From Kaistella soli (GTDB taxonomy: Bacteria; Bacteroidota; Bacteroidia; Flavobacteriales; Weeksellaceae), in NCBI RefSeq assembly GCF_019038595.1, contig NZ_JAHOPF010000005.1:303904-367903 (forward strand): a stretch of DNA of 64,000 nt, given 5' to 3'. A program made the position numbers and the translations under genes. Positions within the stretch are counted from its first letter, which is position 1, and each line of letters begins with the position of its first letter. Under the pieces are notes generated by a model, which ran no database searches, was not told where the DNA came from, and worked only from the letters and a program-made list of their open reading frames with translations. Shown one piece after another: positions 35,589 to 45,152 of this stretch.

Positions 35589-35769
35589 ATACATATATCG
35601 CAAATTTCCATACGGCTTATATCATAGATGACATTAATCAGAATTGAATATTTACTATGTAAATTCTTATAAAGTTCACTTAATTTCAATTTAACCCCTA
35701 AATTTTTAAGGGTTAAATGATTTATTTTGTTTTTTTTTGTAATTTTACCCCCATCAAACACATAAAAAT

Positions 35770-37971
35770 ATGTCATCACTAAGATTTAAGGCTTTAGAAA
35801 TGTTATCTTTTAAGGATTTCCGAAAAGATAATGCGGTTACAGTTCCAGCAAAATTATCAGAACTTTTCTGCCAAAATGTATTCTCTGAAGAAACGATGAG
35901 AGAATATTTAACCAAAGAAGCATTCACTTCTATTCAGAATGCAATAAAAAGAGGGACCAAAATCCAGCGTGATGTTGCAGACCAGATTGCAGTAGCGATG
36001 AAAGACTGGGCTTTGAGTAAAGGCGTAACGCATTATACCCATTGGTTTCAGCCTCTTACGGGATCTACCGCAGAAAAGCATGATTCGTTTTTTACGCCAT
36101 TTGAAACAGACAGAGCCATTGAAAGGTTTTCCGGCGGAATGCTTATTCAGCAGGAACCGGATGCGTCTTCTTTTCCAAACGGAGGTATAAGAAATACTTT
36201 TGAAGCAAGAGGTTATACCGCATGGGATCCTACTTCTCCCGCTTTTATTATGGGAACAACACTATGTATTCCTTCTATTTTTATTTCATATACCGGGGAG
36301 ACATTAGATTATAAAGCTCCGTTGTTAAGAGCTCTTCATGCTGTTGATGAAGCGGCCACCGACATTTGTAAATCTTATTTTGATAAAAATGTGACGAAGG
36401 TGAGTCCGACTTTGGGTTGGGAGCAGGAATATTTTCTTGTTGATTCAGCACTTTATCAGTCCCGTCCGGATTTGGTAATTACCGGAAAAACTTTGTTGGG
36501 GCATTCGCCTGCCAAAGGTCAGCAGCTGGACGATCATTATTTCGGCTCCATTCCTACGCGAGTAATGAATTTCATGAAAGAGCTGGAGATTGAATGTATG
36601 AAACTGGGAATTCCGGTTACCACAAGACACAATGAGGTGGCGCCAAACCAGTTCGAATTGGCTCCGATGTTTGAAGAAGTGAATGTTGCGGTAGATCACA
36701 ATTCTTTACTGATGGATATTATGGCCAGAGTTGCTCATAAACACCATTTCCATATCCTTTTCCATGAAAAACCTTTTGCAGGGGTTAACGGAAGCGGAAA
36801 GCACAACAACTGGAGCTTAGCGACCGATACTGGCGAAAACCTTTTAAGTCCTGGGAAAAACCCTAAAAAGAATCTGCAGTTCCTTACCTTTTTTGTCAAT
36901 ACGCTGAAAGCGGTTCATGATTATGCTGATCTCCTGAGAGCAAGCATCGCGTCTGCGAGTAACGATCACCGTTTGGGAGCCAACGAAGCGCCGCCGGCAA
37001 TTATTTCTGCCTTTATCGGAACGCAGCTATTCAGTGTGTTGGAAGAACTTGAAAAAGTGACGGACGGAAAACTTTCACCGGAAGAAAAAACAGAGCTTAA
37101 ATTAAATGTAGTAGGAAAAATTCCGGAAATTCTATTAGATAATACTGACAGAAACAGAACATCACCTTTCGCTTTCACTGGAAATAAGTTCGAAATCAGA
37201 GCGGTAGGTTCCTCGGCTAACTGTGCAGAAGTAATGACGGTGATGAACTCCATCGTTGCAAAACAGTTACAGGATTTCAAAAAAGAGGTAGATACTTTAA
37301 TAGAGAAAAAAGGACTGAAAAAGGACGAAGCAATCTTCAATATTTTAAGAGAATATATCAAAGTTTCTAAAAATATCATGTTTGAAGGTGACGGATATTC
37401 CGACGACTGGGCGAACGAGGCAAAGAAAAGAGGTTTGAATAATCTGAAAACTACACCTGAAGCACTTAAGAAAGAGCTTGATAAAAGATTTGTTACGCTG
37501 TATGAAGATCTGGGTATTTATACGCACCGGGAAATTGAGGCGAGAAATGAAGTGAAGCTTGAAAAATATTCTACCGTGATTGCTATCGAAGCAACCGTTT
37601 TGGCAGACATTGCGAGAAATCATATCATTCCTTGCGCACTCAATTATCAGAACCGTTTAATTGAGAATGTAAAAGGACTTAAAGAAATTTTCGGGGATAA
37701 AGAATTCAAAACCCTTGGTAAGGAACAGATGAACATGATTGTCGAAATTTCAGGACATGTTTCAGTTATGAAAGTAGAGATTGACAATTTACTTTCTGCA
37801 ATCGAAACAGCGAAGGCTGCGTCAGATTCCCAGAAAATGGCTGAGTCATTCTGTAACGATGTAAAACCATTATTTGATAAAATCCGGGACGCATCTGATG
37901 CGCTGGAAATGGTTGTTGATGACGAGCTTTGGCCAATGACCAAGTACAGAGAGCTTTTGTTCACAAGATAA
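35770..37971 (+). CDS. glnN: Glutamine synthetase type III
   Basis: ATP-dependent synthesis of glutamine from glutamate and ammonia by the large GSIII form. The 733 residues match this class and are much longer than GSI. Catalytic-domain signatures are GWEQEYFLVD, KPFAGVNGSGKHNNWSL and ANEAPPAIISAF, and the N-terminal MLSFKDFRKDNAV start is typical of Bacteroidota GSIII. It is regulated in many species by nitrogen status, which cannot be read here. The start is preceded by a near-match promoter (TAATTTTA). It shares a 204-base intergenic region with the DUF6909-type gene and ends at a clear terminator. Confidence 0.96.
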   Translation: MSSLRFKALEMLSFKDFRKDNAVTVPAKLSELFCQNVFSEETMREYLTKEAFTSIQNAIKRGTKIQRDVADQIAVAMKDWALSKGVTHYTHWFQPLTGSTAEKHDSFFTPFETDRAIERFSGGMLIQQEPDASSFPNGGIRNTFEARGYTAWDPTSPAFIMGTTLCIPSIFISYTGETLDYKAPLLRALHAVDEAATDICKSYFDKNVTKVSPTLGWEQEYFLVDSALYQSRPDLVITGKTLLGHSPAKGQQLDDHYFGSIPTRVMNFMKELEIECMKLGIPVTTRHNEVAPNQFELAPMFEEVNVAVDHNSLLMDIMARVAHKHHFHILFHEKPFAGVNGSGKHNNWSLATDTGENLLSPGKNPKKNLQFLTFFVNTLKAVHDYADLLRASIASASNDHRLGANEAPPAIISAFIGTQLFSVLEELEKVTDGKLSPEEKTELKLNVVGKIPEILLDNTDRNRTSPFAFTGNKFEIRAVGSSANCAEVMTVMNSIVAKQLQDFKKEVDTLIEKKGLKKDEAIFNILREYIKVSKNIMFEGDGYSDDWANEAKKRGLNNLKTTPEALKKELDKRFVTLYEDLGIYTHREIEARNEVKLEKYSTVIAIEATVLADIARNHIIPCALNYQNRLIENVKGLKEIFGDKEFKTLGKEQMNMIVEISGHVSVMKVEIDNLLSAIETAKAASDSQKMAESFCNDVKPLFDKIRDASDALEMVVDDELWPMTKYRELLFTR

Positions 37972-37990
37972 CTGATTTACTGCAAATTAT

Positions 37991-38022
37991 AAAAGTCCTG
38001 GATTCATTCAGGACTTTTTTTG
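37991..38022 (+). terminator. Terminator of GSIII
   Basis: AAAGTCCTG / CAGGACTTT hairpin followed by seven T, about 20 bases past the stop. Confidence 0.9.
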
Positions 38023-38100
38023 TTTACATATTGGGAGCTTACATTATAGAGAAAAATAATGTATTAAATAGATGCCCTGTATAAATGTTAATAAATCATA

Positions 38101-38146
38101 AAAAAAATTAAACCACAACCTCCCTAAATAGGGTGATTGTGGTTTG
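38101..38146 (-). terminator. Hairpin with a minus-strand U-tract
   Basis: Arms AAACCACAA (38110-38118) and TTGTGGTTT (38137-38145), with an inner CCCT(AAAT)AGGG. Seven A on the left become the U-tract on the minus strand. No minus-strand protein gene lies upstream of it. Confidence 0.5.
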
Positions 38147-38152
38147 TTTTGC

Positions 38153-38179
38153 TTTAACATTAGTATTAAAAATGTTAAA
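38153..38179. promoter_or_regulatory. Operator-like inverted repeat
   Basis: Perfect 8-bp inverted repeat TTTAACAT / ATGTTAAA separated by 11 bases, followed by a further GTGTTAAAG. It lies about 60 bases upstream of the NlpC/P60 -7 element. The regulator is unknown. Confidence 0.35.
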
Positions 38180-38237
38180 AAGTGTTAAAGTGGCTTTTCA
38201 AAAAGGGTGTTTTCACCCCCCTTCAAGTTCGAATACT

Positions 38238-38245
38238 TAATTTTG
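38238..38245 (+). promoter_or_regulatory. -7 promoter element of the NlpC/P60 gene
   Basis: Exact TAATTTTG, giving a leader of about 45 bases. Confidence 0.6.
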
Positions 38246-38297
38246 CCTTGCATTTAAAAACAAATATTACTTCTTTAACACAGATAATCAAATATAT

Positions 38298-38981
38298 ATG
38301 AAGAAAAGAGTTCTGTTTTATTTAGTTGCTGTAACTGCTACCATGTCAATGCAGTCTTGTGTAACCAACTATGTTGTATCATCACCAGCAACCCAAATTA
38401 ATCAATACAAATCAGATGCCAAACTAGCATCTATTGATAATAAAAAATTAGAAAAAGCTAAATCTCAATTACTTAACAGTTTTAATGATGAAAAAGTTGT
38501 TGCATCAAAGACTTTAGAAGCTAATTTAAGAAATGACGAGATTGCCAAAACGGTAAAATTCACCAAAAAAATTGATGATCTTTTGGCAGAGGCACAGTCT
38601 TACTTAGGAACTCCTTACCGATACGGTGGAATGACCAGAAGAGGAATTGACTGCTCAGCGTTCGTTCTTTCGGTTTTTGGAGCTGTTACAGGGATGAATT
38701 TGCCAAGAGTAGCTGCATCTCAGGCTCAGGAAGGCGAAAAGATTAACAAGGATGAGCTTCAGAAAGGCGATTTGGTTTTCTTCTCTCATGGTAAAGGCAA
38801 AATTTCTCACGTAGGAATTGTAGAAGAAGTATCAGCGGAAGGAGGTGTGAAATTCATTCATGCGGCCACTTCAAAAGGAGTTATGATTTCTTCCCTTACT
38901 GATTCTTATTGGGGTCCGAAATTTCAATTTGCAAAAAGAATCATCTCAATGGATTCGTTTAACAACTTCGCTAATAACTAA
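38298..38981 (+). CDS. NlpC/P60 (C40) endopeptidase lipoprotein
   Basis: A 227-residue lipoprotein: signal with lipobox ending at Cys21 (SMQSC), a Lys/Asp-rich linker, and a C-terminal NlpC/P60 domain (about 92-222). The catalytic Cys119 (GIDCSAF), His171 (ISHVGIV) and His188 (FIHAA) are all present. It should cut D-Glu-meso-DAP type bonds in peptidoglycan at the cell wall and so take part in growth or cell separation. It has its own promoter and terminator. Confidence 0.94.
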   Translation: MKKRVLFYLVAVTATMSMQSCVTNYVVSSPATQINQYKSDAKLASIDNKKLEKAKSQLLNSFNDEKVVASKTLEANLRNDEIAKTVKFTKKIDDLLAEAQSYLGTPYRYGGMTRRGIDCSAFVLSVFGAVTGMNLPRVAASQAQEGEKINKDELQKGDLVFFSHGKGKISHVGIVEEVSAEGGVKFIHAATSKGVMISSLTDSYWGPKFQFAKRIISMDSFNNFANN

Positions 38982-39377
38982 AATAAATAATTGATTCAAT
39001 TAAAAGCTACCCGAGAGTAGCTTTTTTTTGTTGGCTATTCAGCTTAACTGTTTATGGAAACTACAGGCAGAATTAGTTTCGCCCCAGAACAAGTTATCAA
39101 TGAAACGGATCTCAAGCTTAATTTTTAGTGAATCTCTCTATGATTAAGCAAACTAAGGGTCAAGAATTATAATACAGAAAATCTCTTCATTATTCTTCTA
39201 AATGTTTAGAGACGAAACTTCGTTAAAGCACGTCAAGCGTTTAATCGATCTCCAGGTTTAATAATTATATTCTTCCCAAAGCGGGTTATTTGGATGCCTG
39301 ATTGTCGGAAAGGTTTGATAATGGAGATTTCACTTCCTTATTAAATTTAACGCAATCAGGGCTGAAAATTAAGAATG
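38982..39377. other. Non-coding region downstream of NlpC/P60 and rodA
   Basis: 396 bases, of which 39031-39377 is neither a repeat nor a readable gene. Several short frames (up to about 38 codons) exist but are broken by stops and resemble nothing I know. No terminator is obvious after rodA. It may be a decayed gene. Confidence 0.45.
39002..39030 (+). terminator. Terminator of the NlpC/P60 gene
   Basis: AAAGCTAC(CCGAGA)GTAGCTTT hairpin plus a T-run. Confidence 0.9.
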
Positions 39378-40607
39378 CTATACCAAACTGTTCCGGTCCG
39401 TATAATTCAGTTTAAAGAAGATAAAAGTCATGATCGAAAATGCCAGTAGTGAACTTCCACCGTAACTGAAAAACGGCAGCGGAATACCCACTGTAGGAAA
39501 TAATCCCATAACCATTCCTAAATTGATAGAAAAGTGCATTAAGAGCACCGAGGCAAAGCAATAGCCGAAAACCCGGTTAAAAGCTGATTTCTGCTTTTCT
39601 GAAAGGTAATAGATCCTTCCGATAAAGACCGCATAAAAAATTACGAGAAGTGACGCTCCAAAGAAACCCCATTCTTCTCCAACAGTACAGAAAATATAGT
39701 CAGTTTCCTGTTCAGGAACAAATTTCCCCTGCGTTACAGAACCTTCTTTGTAACCTTTGCCAAAAAACCCTCCCGATCCGATCGCGGTTTTGGAATACAG
39801 TAAATTGTAACCGGAAGTATCGCGGAATGCTTTTTCACCTTTGTACAGAACTTCAATACGTTCGCGCTGATGTTTCGGCATTTTTTCCAGAATTTTCGGA
39901 GTACCGAAAGCGAGTCCTGAAAGGAGAAGAAACGACCCGAGAAAACCTGCGACAGATATTACATTCCAGTGGATTCGGTTATAATTAAATAAAACAATGA
40001 AACCGTAAATTACAGCAGTTCCGATAATGACGTAAAGAGGATCTACAGCAAGAGCTACTAAGAAAACCGCTGCCAATATACCTCCGACTCCGAAAAACCA
40101 GCCGCTTAATCCTTCCCGGAAAAGCGCAATAAAAAACGCGGTAAAAACCAGTAAAGATCCAACATCGGGAATTGCGAGTACCACAATCGCTGGAATTCCG
40201 ATAATAGCAAGAGTAGTGAGTAGAGATTTTCTGTTTTTCAGGTTAAAATCCGGCCCCGAAACATAATTTGAGAGCATCAGAGCAACCCCAATTTTTGCAA
40301 ATTCGACAGGCTGCATCGTCACTCCGCCGAATTTATACCAGTTTCTCTGACCCAGAATTTCAGTTCCGAACGGAAAAAGACCAATGAGGAGCAAGACTCC
40401 GAAAACATAAATGATACTGGCGAAATTTTCAAAGAACTTAGTCCGCATCATAAAAATGATGATGCCTATAAAAAGGGAAATGCAGAAAAAAATCAGCTGT
40501 TTTTTTCCTAAACCTTCGTCAACACTGTAAATGTTTGCCACTGCAAAAAGCGAGATGGCGAGATACAGAAAAATGCTGAGTTTGTCTATTCCTTCTGTCC
40601 ACTTCAT
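39378..40607 (-). CDS. rodA: Rod-shape SEDS glycosyltransferase RodA
   Basis: Peptidoglycan polymerase of the elongasome. The 409 residues have about ten membrane segments and the SEDS hallmarks: EFAKIGVALMLSNY, a loop with GKGYKEGSVTQGKFVPEQETDYIF, and the C-terminal PTVGIPLPFFSYGGSSLL written here as PTVGIPLPFFSYGGSS. The SEDS catalytic aspartate is expected in the PEQETDYIF loop region. Its ATG lies inside the last four bases of mrdA, so the two are translationally coupled. It is the last gene of the mreB-mreC-mreD-mrdA-rodA operon. Confidence 0.96.
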   Translation of the reverse strand: MKWTEGIDKLSIFLYLAISLFAVANIYSVDEGLGKKQLIFFCISLFIGIIIFMMRTKFFENFASIIYVFGVLLLIGLFPFGTEILGQRNWYKFGGVTMQPVEFAKIGVALMLSNYVSGPDFNLKNRKSLLTTLAIIGIPAIVVLAIPDVGSLLVFTAFFIALFREGLSGWFFGVGGILAAVFLVALAVDPLYVIIGTAVIYGFIVLFNYNRIHWNVISVAGFLGSFLLLSGLAFGTPKILEKMPKHQRERIEVLYKGEKAFRDTSGYNLLYSKTAIGSGGFFGKGYKEGSVTQGKFVPEQETDYIFCTVGEEWGFFGASLLVIFYAVFIGRIYYLSEKQKSAFNRVFGYCFASVLLMHFSINLGMVMGLFPTVGIPLPFFSYGGSSLLAFSIMTFIFFKLNYTDRNSLV

Positions 40608-42619
40608 TTTTTCGGAGTTTGAGTTTTTACTTTTAATCGCAGCGAATCTCTTTTATAAATGAGCTTTGCCCGGATCTGGTCATTTTTAATAAACTTCAGA
40701 CTGTCTTCAATATTTTGAATTCTTACAGAATCTTTGTTAGGTTCTTTGTAAAGCCCTTTCTTCTTAAGCTCGGCATCCCACTGTCTTCTGTATTCCGGCA
40801 TGAAGCTGGCTCCGGTGAGCTTTTTATAAAGATGTTCGCGCTTTAAATCTCCGGTCAGATATTTTTCAGCAATTACTGCAGCTGCAGGACCTGCCCATGT
40901 AGCGCCAAAACCGGCGTGTTCCATCACCGCAGCGATGACGATTTTAGGATTTTCTGCAGGAGCAGCCAAAACGAAAATAGAGTTATCTTTTCCTTGCGGA
41001 ACCTGTGCAGTACCCGTCTTTGCAAGCATGGTAAAATCAGCGGATTTTAAACTTCTTGCAGTCCCGTTGAGTACCACAGCTTCCATTCCTTTAATGATCG
41101 GTTCAAAATGTTTCGGATTGACGAGTGTCTTATGCTTCACTTTAAATCTCGGATCAGGATTCGGCTTGCCGTCAATGGATTTTACGATATGTGGGGTAAA
41201 ATACCATCCTCTGTTAACAATCGCTGCGATGGAGTTTGCCATTTGCAGAGGGGTAAGCAAAACATCTCCCTGACCCATTCCGTTAAAAATCGATCCGTTC
41301 ATGGTGTAGGCGGAGCTCCAGTCTTTTTTGCCGGATCGTTTTTCGTAAAATTCGCCTGACGGAATTCTTCCTTTTGCGCCTACTGCCAAATCATTATTTA
41401 AAAATTCACCCACTCCGAAGCTGCTCATGATTTTTTTCCATTCGTCAACACCTTTTGTAGGGTTTCCGGGATATTTATTCATGATCGCGATAAACGCATA
41501 AGAAAAATAGCAGTTACTGGAAACCTGAATCGCGGGAATTAAAGGATCGGCACCGCCGTGACCTTTAACTCTCAGGCCTCTGTAATTAAATCCGCCGCCA
41601 CATGGAAAGATGGTGTTTTCATCCATTACGCCCATTTGCATCGCTGCTGCTGCGGTAAGAAGTTTGAAGGTAGATCCCGGTGGATAAGCTGCCTGTAAAG
41701 AGCGGTCGAAAGTTGGACGGTTATTATAAATTGTGTCCATCTGCAATTTATAAAGATTTCTGGTTTTATCAGGACCTGTAAAAAGATTGGGATCAATATC
41801 CGGACCTGTTGCAAGAACAAGTATTTCTCCGTTCGACGGGTCCAGAGCAACAATGGCACCCTGTTTATTAACCATCATTTCTTCAGCGAGTCTCTGCAAG
41901 TCGTAATCAATGGTAAGTGTAATGTCTTTTCCGGTAACAACCTCTTTGTCTAAAGTTCCGTTTTTGTAAGGGCCGACATTTCTTAGACGGATATCTTTCT
42001 GAATGTACTGGATGCCTTTTTCGCCACGCAAATCTTTTTCATAAGACTTTTCAATTCCTGTTTTGCCAATGAAATCGCCGGGCAAGTAATACAGGGAATC
42101 TTTTTTAATGTCGCGGTCGTTCACTTCATTGGTATAACCGAGAAGATTTCCGGAAGTCGAAACTTCGTACTGCCGCTGCGGCCTGGATACAATATTGAAA
42201 GCGGGATATTTAAAAATAATCTCCTGTATTCTCGCAATTTCTTCCCGGCTGAGATTCTTCATGAAAGTCATCGGAGTAAGCTTCGAGTAATACTTTTCGC
42301 TTTTAATGGCATTGATTCTTTTAATGAAATCCTGTTTGCTGATCTTCATTAAATGACAGAAATCCAGCGTGTCGAAATCAGGTTTAATTAAAGCTTCGGT
42401 AAAAGAAATCTCATAGGAAGGCTGGTTTCCTACCATAATTTTTCCGTTACGGTCGAAAATGACGCCGCGCTGCGGAATAATATATTCGGTTTTGATAGAG
42501 GTATTGGCTGCATTCAGTGCATACCGGTCGGTAAAAAGCTGCAGATAGGCAAGTCTTGCGATAAAAATTAAAGCAAGTACAGATAATATAGCGGTGATTT
42601 TGAGATATTGTGACTTCAT
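40604..42619 (-). CDS. mrdA: Penicillin-binding protein 2
   Basis: Class B transpeptidase of the elongation complex, partner of RodA. 671 residues: one N-terminal membrane helix (about 7-25), the PBP dimerisation domain (about 45-210), and the transpeptidase domain with SxxK (PGSTFKL), SxN (SSNCYFSY) and KTG (AKTGTAQVP). The C-terminal tail is Lys-rich. It overlaps rodA by four bases and follows mreD by 95. The ATG at 42619 gives the standard short cytosolic N-terminus. Confidence 0.96.
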   Translation of the reverse strand: MKSQYLKITAILSVLALIFIARLAYLQLFTDRYALNAANTSIKTEYIIPQRGVIFDRNGKIMVGNQPSYEISFTEALIKPDFDTLDFCHLMKISKQDFIKRINAIKSEKYYSKLTPMTFMKNLSREEIARIQEIIFKYPAFNIVSRPQRQYEVSTSGNLLGYTNEVNDRDIKKDSLYYLPGDFIGKTGIEKSYEKDLRGEKGIQYIQKDIRLRNVGPYKNGTLDKEVVTGKDITLTIDYDLQRLAEEMMVNKQGAIVALDPSNGEILVLATGPDIDPNLFTGPDKTRNLYKLQMDTIYNNRPTFDRSLQAAYPPGSTFKLLTAAAAMQMGVMDENTIFPCGGGFNYRGLRVKGHGGADPLIPAIQVSSNCYFSYAFIAIMNKYPGNPTKGVDEWKKIMSSFGVGEFLNNDLAVGAKGRIPSGEFYEKRSGKKDWSSAYTMNGSIFNGMGQGDVLLTPLQMANSIAAIVNRGWYFTPHIVKSIDGKPNPDPRFKVKHKTLVNPKHFEPIIKGMEAVVLNGTARSLKSADFTMLAKTGTAQVPQGKDNSIFVLAAPAENPKIVIAAVMEHAGFGATWAGPAAAVIAEKYLTGDLKREHLYKKLTGASFMPEYRRQWDAELKKKGLYKEPNKDSVRIQNIEDSLKFIKNDQIRAKLIYKRDSLRLKVKTQTPKK

Positions 42620-42714
42620 GCGTTTCTGTTAACCTTTTCTCTGAGGCACATGTAACCTTCGATGATTAAAAATATCATGGTTCTTTTTTAAGAATTCAAA
42701 AATTGGACTGCTTT

Positions 42715-43221
42715 CTACACCTTTTGTTTGATTTTGAAAGCCAAAGCATACATCAGGATAAATATAAAGGAAATAGCACTTGTTGCCAAAACATTCAGGA
42801 ATATTTCGAAGAACCTGCTGAATTTAAAGAATTCAATATACTGAACGAGGAGCTGATGAAAGAAAATACTCGACAGAATAAAGAAGAGATACTGCGACCA
42901 CTGCAAAGACTGAAACGAAAAGAAATCGGTGGAGGTATCTGTGGAAGTACGGAAAATTAAGGTCCGGAAATAAGCGATAAAGGTAGTGGCAAATGCATTA
43001 ATTCCCCAGGTATAAAGAAAAGCATCAATGCTTAATCCTAAAATAAAACTCAGCGCTAAAAACTGAAATTTATTCCTGAAAAAAGGATAGAACATAATGA
43101 AAACAGGATATAAAACCGGTGTGTATTTCCCGAAGAGCGTAATACGGTTAAGCACAAAAATCTGCAGTGCAACCAGGAAAACAATCATCAGGATGTCTGT
43201 AAAAAGTGTTCTGCTTATCAT
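42715..43221 (-). CDS. mreD: Rod-shape-determining protein MreD
   Basis: A 168-residue integral membrane protein with five or six hydrophobic segments and an early charged segment LNRITLFGKYTPVLYPVF. Length, hydrophobicity and position between mreC and mrdA identify it as MreD, which bridges MreBC and the synthases. Its ATG overlaps the end of mreC by four bases. MreD sequences are poorly conserved, so the call rests partly on context. Confidence 0.9.
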   Translation of the reverse strand: MISRTLFTDILMIVFLVALQIFVLNRITLFGKYTPVLYPVFIMFYPFFRNKFQFLALSFILGLSIDAFLYTWGINAFATTFIAYFRTLIFRTSTDTSTDFFSFQSLQWSQYLFFILSSIFFHQLLVQYIEFFKFSRFFEIFLNVLATSAISFIFILMYALAFKIKQKV

Positions 43222-44066
43222 TTTTCTCTTTTAATGGTGGCCTGTAAAGTATCCTGAATTTTCTGAACTTCGGCTTTTTTCAGATTTTTCACTACATATA
43301 TTTTGTTGAGATTCCCCATTTTTTCACTCAGTTCAACGGAAATATCCCAGAAGCCTGTCTTGCTGTCCACTTCATATCCGGAAACGGTGCCAATCATGAT
43401 TCCCTGGGGAAAGATGGCTGATTTTCCGTCGGTCACCACCGTGTCTCCGATTTGAAGGGGAACATATTTCGGAACGTCCGATAAATGCATGATTCGGGAA
43501 TCGTCTCCTTTCCAGGTCAATGTCCCGAAATATCCTGATTTCTTCAGCGAAGCATTGATCTTGATTTTATTCAGACTCAGGACAGATTGTACCAGTGCGT
43601 AAGAATCTGTAGAATTAATTACAATTCCGGCAATTCCTTTTGGTGCCATAACACCCATTTTTGGCAGAACGCCGTCTCTCTTTCCGCGGTTAATGGTAAA
43701 ATAATTATCTTTCCTGTTAATGCTGTTAAAAACAATTTCTCCGTCAACGAAAGTGTAGATCTGTCCGCCGCCAATCGTATCGTGAACTTTTCTGAAATTG
43801 GGAAGTGCAGCCTTTTTACCGTAGACCTGCTCCATCAGTGATTTGTTTTGAGCAACAAGCTGCTCATTAATCTGCTTCAGTTTGAGGTAGGAAGCGCCTT
43901 CGTCAATATAACCGGAGACCCAGGAATTGAAAGCCGCGGTTTGGCCCGCAAGCCACGACTGCTGCATTGAGTTTCTGCTGAAAATCAATACCAAAGCGGT
44001 GAGCTGCAGAAATGTGAAGAAAACGAACAAACCGTTCTTCGAAAATAATCGCAGCAAAAATCCCAT
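43218..44066 (-). CDS. mreC: Rod-shape-determining protein MreC
   Basis: A 282-residue bitopic protein: one N-terminal membrane helix (about 12-29), a coiled-coil (about 60-85, LKLKQINEQLVAQNKSLMEQV written partly), then the beta-domain pair with TINRGKRDGVLPKMGVMAP, the usual conserved GI.VxxSxxYALVQSVL segment and VVTDGKSAIFPQGIMIG. It organises the elongasome in the periplasm. It overlaps mreD by four bases and follows mreB by 26. Confidence 0.94.
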   Translation of the reverse strand: MGFLLRLFSKNGLFVFFTFLQLTALVLIFSRNSMQQSWLAGQTAAFNSWVSGYIDEGASYLKLKQINEQLVAQNKSLMEQVYGKKAALPNFRKVHDTIGGGQIYTFVDGEIVFNSINRKDNYFTINRGKRDGVLPKMGVMAPKGIAGIVINSTDSYALVQSVLSLNKIKINASLKKSGYFGTLTWKGDDSRIMHLSDVPKYVPLQIGDTVVTDGKSAIFPQGIMIGTVSGYEVDSKTGFWDISVELSEKMGNLNKIYVVKNLKKAEVQKIQDTLQATIKREK

Positions 44067-44092
44067 CAGTTAATGTCGTAAAAAGTTAAAAA

Positions 44093-45118
44093 TTATTTAA
44101 TCAGGAAGTTGAATTTATCCATGTTTTTCAGTGCAATACCTGTTCCGCGTACAACGGCTCTTAACGGATCTTCTGCAACGAAAACCGGCAAACCTGTTTT
44201 CTTGTGAAGTCTGTCGGCAAGACCTCTCAGCAAGGCGCCACCACCGGCAAGATAAATTCCTGTTTTGTAGATATCGGCAGCCAACTCCGGCGGAGTAAGT
44301 GAAAGTGTTTCCATCACTGCGTCTTCAATTCTGATGATTGATTTGTCTAATGCACGCGCGATTTCCTTGTAGTTCACCATAATTTCTTTTGGTTTACCAG
44401 TGATTAAATCACGTCCCTGAACCGGAATATCTTCGATCTCTACATCCAGATCTTCAACAGCAGAACCTACTTCAATTTTAATTCTTTCAGCAGTTCTTTC
44501 TCCGATGTATAAATTATGGTGTGTTCTTAAATAATAAGCAATATCATTGGTGAAAACATCTCCTGCAATCTTCACAGATTTGTCGCAGACGATACCTCCC
44601 AAAGCAACTACAGCGATTTCCGTTGTTCCTCCACCTATGTCGATAATCATGTTACCTTCAGGTTTTTGAACATCAATACCAACACCGATTGCCGCAGCCA
44701 TTGGTTCATAAATCAAACGTACTTCTTTGGCGTTCACTTTCTGTGCAGAATCTCTTACGGCTCTTTTTTCAACTTCAGTAATGCCTGAAGGAATACAGAT
44801 AACGATTTTTAGAGTAGGCTGGAAAAGTTTTCCTTTGATCCCCGGAATTTGTTTGATAAATTCTTTGATCATGTGTTCAGATGCGTGGAAATCAGCGATT
44901 ACGCCGTCTTTCAAAGGTCTGATGGTTTTGATGTCTTCGTGGGTTTTCCCCTGCATGTGTTTTGCCTTTTCGCCCACCGCAATCGGTTTCCCGCTGGAAC
45001 GTTCGATGGCTACAATCGAAGGTTGATCAATGACAATTTTATTATTATGTATAATTAGTGTGTTTGCTGTGCCTAAGTCAATCGCAATATCCTGCGTGAA
45101 CATATCAAATAACCCCAT
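44093..45118 (-). CDS. mreB: Rod-shape-determining protein MreB
   Basis: Bacterial actin of 341 residues that organises lateral wall synthesis. Actin-fold motifs: IDLGTANTLI (phosphate 1), IDIGGGTTEIAVV (phosphate 2), and AGGGALLRGL (adenosine). First gene of mreB-mreC-mreD-mrdA-rodA. An exact -7 element on the minus strand gives a leader of about 20 bases. Divergent from hemA. Confidence 0.98.
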   Translation of the reverse strand: MGLFDMFTQDIAIDLGTANTLIIHNNKIVIDQPSIVAIERSSGKPIAVGEKAKHMQGKTHEDIKTIRPLKDGVIADFHASEHMIKEFIKQIPGIKGKLFQPTLKIVICIPSGITEVEKRAVRDSAQKVNAKEVRLIYEPMAAAIGVGIDVQKPEGNMIIDIGGGTTEIAVVALGGIVCDKSVKIAGDVFTNDIAYYLRTHHNLYIGERTAERIKIEVGSAVEDLDVEIEDIPVQGRDLITGKPKEIMVNYKEIARALDKSIIRIEDAVMETLSLTPPELAADIYKTGIYLAGGGALLRGLADRLHKKTGLPVFVAEDPLRAVVRGTGIALKNMDKFNFLIK

Positions 45119-45144
45119 TTTTTTCGTGATTTTTTTTAAGTGTA

Positions 45145-45152
45145 CAAAGGTA
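45145..45152 (-). promoter_or_regulatory. -7 promoter element of the mre operon
   Basis: Minus strand TACCTTTG, exact, 26 bases upstream of the mreB ATG. Confidence 0.65.

Larger units (their letters stand above)
37972..38297. other. Intergenic region GSIII / NlpC-P60
   Basis: 326 bases without a protein gene. It holds the GSIII terminator, a second hairpin (38110-38145) that would terminate a minus-strand transcript, a TTTAACAT(N11)ATGTTAAA inverted repeat (38153-38179) and the NlpC/P60 promoter. Confidence 0.6.

Noticed and set aside
42703..42960. 85-codon + strand frame across mreD
   Set aside because: Antisense to mreD in a continuous operon, no promoter and no recognisable motif.
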